The notes under the pieces: model-generated
Told to the model about the DNA's origin: nothing
Databases searched by the model: none
What the model saw: the letters and a program-made list of their open reading frames with translations, nothing else
Shown: positions 15,786-18,563 of the stretch, one piece after another
Position numbering within the stretch: position 1 is the first letter of the stretch
Layout of the letters: each line of letters opens with the position of its first letter
Assembly: GCA_025362155.1 (NCBI GenBank)
Contig: JANYHX010000210.1
Span: 1-18,563, forward strand
Length of the DNA stretch: 18,563 bases
Source: Gallionella sp.
Lineage (GTDB): Bacteria > Pseudomonadota > Gammaproteobacteria > Burkholderiales > Gallionellaceae
Direction: 5' to 3'
Program-made: the position numbers and the translations under genes

Positions 15786-15948
15786 TTATTAACTCAGCGA
15801 AAAAAATTAATCATCTGACTTGGAATATTGCTTTGCAACCTTAGCCTATAATAAATTTGAAAGGGCTTATTGGAACTTCGAGCCACGTATTTATATTGGC
15901 TGCAGCCAGCTAAAAATAAAAGCCGTATTGATTTTGAGCGTGGTGATT

Positions 15949-16024
15949 TGGCTCCCCGACCTGGACTCGAACCAGGGACCTGCGGATTAACAGTCCGTCG
16001 CTCTACCGGCTGAGCTATCAGGGA
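15949..16024 (-). tRNA. tRNA-Asn (GTT)
   Basis: A 76-base cloverleaf on the minus strand. The acceptor TCCCTGA pairs with TCGGGGA, followed by an encoded CCA. D stem GCTC/GAGC; anticodon loop CTGTTAA with anticodon GTT; T arm CCTGG-TTCGAGT-CCAGG. The 27-43 pair is an A-C mismatch. Confidence 0.97.
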
Positions 16025-16038
16025 ATGAAGAGGTGCGC

Positions 16039-16067
16039 ATGATAGTGATATTGCCTTGCACGGTCAA
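16039..16067 (-). promoter_or_regulatory. Promoter of tRNA-Asn
   Basis: On the minus strand TTGACC (16067-16062), a 17-base spacer, then TATCAT (16044-16039), ending 14 bases before the mature tRNA. This is a near-consensus sigma-70 promoter. Confidence 0.75.
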
Positions 16068-16068
16068 C

Positions 16069-16095
16069 TCAATTAGTTCCACTTCAATTAGTTCC
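16069..16095. repeat. Short direct repeat TCAATTAGTTCC x2
   Basis: Two copies (16069-16080 and 16084-16095) with a 15-base period, next to the tRNA promoter. The rest of the tRNA-to-next-gene gap (16096-16241) shows no other element I can support. Confidence 0.5.
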
Positions 16096-16241
16096 TCGGG
16101 GAGGGAATTCCTGGAGGTTTTTCCTAACCGGCAAAACAGTTCGAGAAGGCAAACTGGACGACGGTGAGCAGTAACTGCAAGGAATACTGGAAAGAATGAT
16201 TTACAACTCTGATTCAGACGTGCTATCAGTTAAGATACCGC

Positions 16242-18563
16242 ATGGACAATAAAACAATTTTTGTCAGGACTCCCAAAGGCGAAGAGGCAGCGCAGAGTAG
16301 AACCTCGCCTCTTCCCGGCGACGTTAAACGCGCTTTGCTGATGGTGGATGGATCCGCAACGTTCGGCGAAATCAGCAAGCGCGCCGCGCCCAGCATACGC
16401 GCCAGTCTTGGCGAGATGCTGCAAGAACTGGAAAAAAATGGCTTTATCGAGGCCAAGTCAATGCTGGCTAATACCCCCAAGATGGTTTTGCCGCCGCCCG
16501 GAATGGTCGTTCCCACCAAGCTGGCTACCCCGCATAAAAAACCACCAGCAGATGATACTGCCGCCGAATTGGATTTTATGTCCGGCAGAGCGGCTCCCCC
16601 GCCGAGCGCGACGTTAACCGAGGAGGCTCGATCCGAGGAGGAAGAAAAATCCAGGCAGAAAATCGCCGCTGAGAAAATAAGGGTGCGGCAGGAAGCTCAA
16701 GCCATCCTGCTTAAAACTGAACAAGCAGCTGCCAGAATTCAGGAAGAGACGGTGCACCGCGATCAAGCAGAAGCGGAAGCCACCCGGCTCAAGGCGGAGC
16801 AGGAAGCCAAAAAAATACGCGAAGAACTCGAGGCGGCGAAGTTAAAAGCCGAGCGAGAGGCCGAACTGCGGCTTAAGGCAGCCGCCAGAGAACGGGAACA
16901 AGCCGAAGCTGCGCGTGTGAGAGCAGAACAACAAGCTGCACAGATGGTCATAGAACTGGAAGCAGCCAAGCTAAAAGCCGAAGAAGAAGCTAAAGCCAGC
17001 CTTGAAGCTGCGGCCCAAGCTCAGGCACTTATAAAAGCCGAGGAAGATGCTGCCAAAGCACGGGAAGCTGCCGAGCTCATTGCCAAAGTATTGAGCGAAA
17101 CGGATCTGACTATGCCAGGTGTCATCACGACCACACGCTCTACCAGTGGGACCGTGTTATTTTTTGATGTGGTTGGGTATACCAAACAATCCGTAATTAA
17201 ACAGATCGAAATCAAAAGGCAATTCAATCACATTGTTTCTGGGTGTCTAAAAACGCAGGGCGTAGGCGAACATATCATTCTTGATACTGGCGATGGCGCG
17301 GCCATCGGTTTTTTGCAACACCCTGAAGACGCGCTGGAAGTAGCGATAAACTTTCGCAAAATTGTCATGGCAAATCAGCACCTGGATTATCCGGATATGA
17401 AGGTGCGCATTGGTATACACCTTGGCCCCATCAATATCACCAAGGATATGAACGGTCAGAGCAATATGGTCGGCGATGGGATCAATGATGCGCAACGGGT
17501 AATGAGTTTCGCGGACATTGACCAGATTTATGTTTCCCGTTCCTATTATGATTTTGTTTCGCGGCTGAATGATGAATACGCCGACATGTTTAAATATCGG
17601 GGCATGCAGGAAGATAAGCATGGTCGCGAGCATGCTGTCTATGAGCTAGTCGATGCTGCGTCTGCTGCAGAAACAGTCCAGCCACCCGTCAATGAATCAG
17701 AGGCAGAGATACCAGCGACAAAAATAGCCAGCAATGCAGAATCTGCCCTTGCGACTCTGAAGCCGGATGCATTTGCTTTTGACGCATTTCAGATTGACGA
17801 TCCGCAACGCTCACCCGCACCACATACAGATCAGCAATCGGCAAAAAAAGTGGGTGACGCGCAGCCCTCCAGCGATGCCACGAAAATAATTCAGCCCGCA
17901 AAAGTTCAGCCGCTGCTACACCCCAAATCCCCTGTGCCATATGGGAGCATAGCGGACGAAACTAAGCCCAGTCAGGAACAAATTAAACGCGAAGCACAAG
18001 AACGCGAACAGCGCATTGTTGCGGAAGCACAGGCCAAAGAACTGGCCACTGCCCAATCCAAGGTATGGGCTGAAGCCGAACAACGCGCACGCGAAACTGC
18101 CCAAGCCAATGCGGAGCGCGTGGCGCAGCAGGCTGAAGCTTCCCGCCATGTCGCAAAGCCAGTTCGTGTTAAACGAGCCCTCAAGCCGATTGCCTGGGGC
18201 GGTCTGGGAAGTATGGTATTCAAGCTGGGAATATTTTTGGTGCTGCTGCTGGTGGCTGCATTATATGTCGTCCCGTATGTATTTCCGCTGCGTGATTACA
18301 TACCTAAAGCCGAACAACTGCTCTCTGCAAGACTGCATCAACCGGTGCATATAGGCTATTTATCCGGGCGCATTCTGCCCCTGCCACGCTTGGATCTGGG
18401 CGAAATATATATGGGTGAGAATAAACAATTTCAGGCCAGAAATGCGCAAATAAATTTTTCTCTCAGCGGATTGTTCGGCGATAAAAAGCCAATTAGCAGC
18501 ATCGAATTTCAAGAGATGAGAATCAACGCTGCCCACTTGCAAAGTGTAACTGCCTGGTTGCAA
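16242..18563 (+). CDS. Class III nucleotidyl cyclase / AsmA-like membrane protein (partial, runs off the window)
   Basis: The frame is open for 774 codons from ATG 16242 to the last base, with an in-frame stop at 16197 upstream and only a weak Shine-Dalgarno. Parts in order: a winged-helix-like segment (about 27-70, KRALLMVDGSATFGEISKRA); a Pro-rich linker; a long Ala/Glu/Lys coiled coil (about 127-287); a class III cyclase homology domain (about 300-470); a polar linker; a second coiled coil (about 575-640); a transmembrane helix (about 662-681); and the start of an AsmA-like region (LHQPVHIGYLSGRILPLPRLDLGEIYMG). In the cyclase, metal-binding Asp309 (FFDVVGYT) and Asp351 (TGDGA) and the transition-state pair Asn415/Arg419 (GINDAQR) are present. 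The usual adenine-specifying Lys before GDG is Leu. AsmA proteins act at the envelope, so this may be an envelope-linked signalling protein. Product and role are unknown. Confidence 0.82.
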   Translation, partial: MDNKTIFVRTPKGEEAAQSRTSPLPGDVKRALLMVDGSATFGEISKRAAPSIRASLGEMLQELEKNGFIEAKSMLANTPKMVLPPPGMVVPTKLATPHKKPPADDTAAELDFMSGRAAPPPSATLTEEARSEEEEKSRQKIAAEKIRVRQEAQAILLKTEQAAARIQEETVHRDQAEAEATRLKAEQEAKKIREELEAAKLKAEREAELRLKAAAREREQAEAARVRAEQQAAQMVIELEAAKLKAEEEAKASLEAAAQAQALIKAEEDAAKAREAAELIAKVLSETDLTMPGVITTTRSTSGTVLFFDVVGYTKQSVIKQIEIKRQFNHIVSGCLKTQGVGEHIILDTGDGAAIGFLQHPEDALEVAINFRKIVMANQHLDYPDMKVRIGIHLGPINITKDMNGQSNMVGDGINDAQRVMSFADIDQIYVSRSYYDFVSRLNDEYADMFKYRGMQEDKHGREHAVYELVDAASAAETVQPPVNESEAEIPATKIASNAESALATLKPDAFAFDAFQIDDPQRSPAPHTDQQSAKKVGDAQPSSDATKIIQPAKVQPLLHPKSPVPYGSIADETKPSQEQIKREAQEREQRIVAEAQAKELATAQSKVWAEAEQRARETAQANAERVAQQAEASRHVAKPVRVKRALKPIAWGGLGSMVFKLGIFLVLLLVAALYVVPYVFPLRDYIPKAEQLLSARLHQPVHIGYLSGRILPLPRLDLGEIYMGENKQFQARNAQINFSLSGLFGDKKPISSIEFQEMRINAAHLQSVTAWLQ

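Noticed and set aside
15897..15908. Perfect palindrome TGGCTGCAGCCA downstream of tRNA-Asn as a terminator
   Set aside because: The stem is four bases with no T-run on either strand, too weak to call a terminator.
16069..16095. Direct repeats as a possible CRISPR or iteron array
   Set aside because: There are only two 12-base copies, with no spacers, cas genes or replication genes nearby.
16226..16519. Minus-strand frame at the start of the cyclase gene
   Set aside because: It is the complement of the long + strand gene, which I translated codon by codon and found open for 774 codons.

Overview
The window looks like a betaproteobacterial chromosome segment. The MSHA-type pilus operon, trmL, hemW and a betaproteobacterial-style tRNA-Asn suggest the Gallionellaceae/Nitrosomonadales area, but that placement is inference from protein character, not a search.

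From about 12.83 kb down to 0.19 kb, the minus strand carries the distal half of a type IV (MSHA-like) pilus locus. In transcription order it runs: mshE (assembly ATPase with a c-di-GMP-binding MshEN domain), mshG (platform), a minor pseudopilin, a four-helix membrane protein with an internal duplication, mshA (major pilin, with its own leader and terminator), an MntA/HepT toxin-antitoxin pair, a first MshC-like pseudopilin and its terminator, a second MshC-like pseudopilin, a second and unrelated nucleotidyltransferase gene, then mshD, mshO, mshP and mshQ (large exported tip/adhesin-like protein). Genes overlap by a few bases or are very closely spaced at most junctions.

The most unusual feature is how foreign modules sit inside this operon. 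The open reading frames of three pseudopilins extend upstream into non-pilin sequence. MshC copy B starts with the first ~20 codons of an mntA antitoxin gene. MshD is preceded in frame by a 70-residue segment that overlaps the end of the nucleotidyltransferase gene. The minor pseudopilin after mshG has a REP-like hairpin inside its leader coding sequence. The terminator plus mntA 5' end occurs twice, which indicates a tandem duplication followed by deletion of one mntA/hepT copy.

Between the pilus operon and the divergent trmL gene lies a ~253 bp segment bounded by 17-bp near-perfect inverted repeats. It looks like a small non-autonomous element and contains a second copy of the REP-like hairpin. 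Its right end supplies the trmL ribosome binding site.

The right part holds trmL (+), hemW (-), a membrane diguanylate cyclase with intact GGDEF and I-site (-), tRNA-Asn(GTT) (-) with a good sigma-70 promoter, and a long + strand gene that runs off the window. That gene is open for 774 codons and combines a winged-helix-like segment, coiled coils, a class III nucleotidyl cyclase domain, a transmembrane helix and the start of an AsmA-like domain. The diguanylate cyclase and the c-di-GMP-binding MshE suggest, as inference, local second-messenger control of pilus activity.
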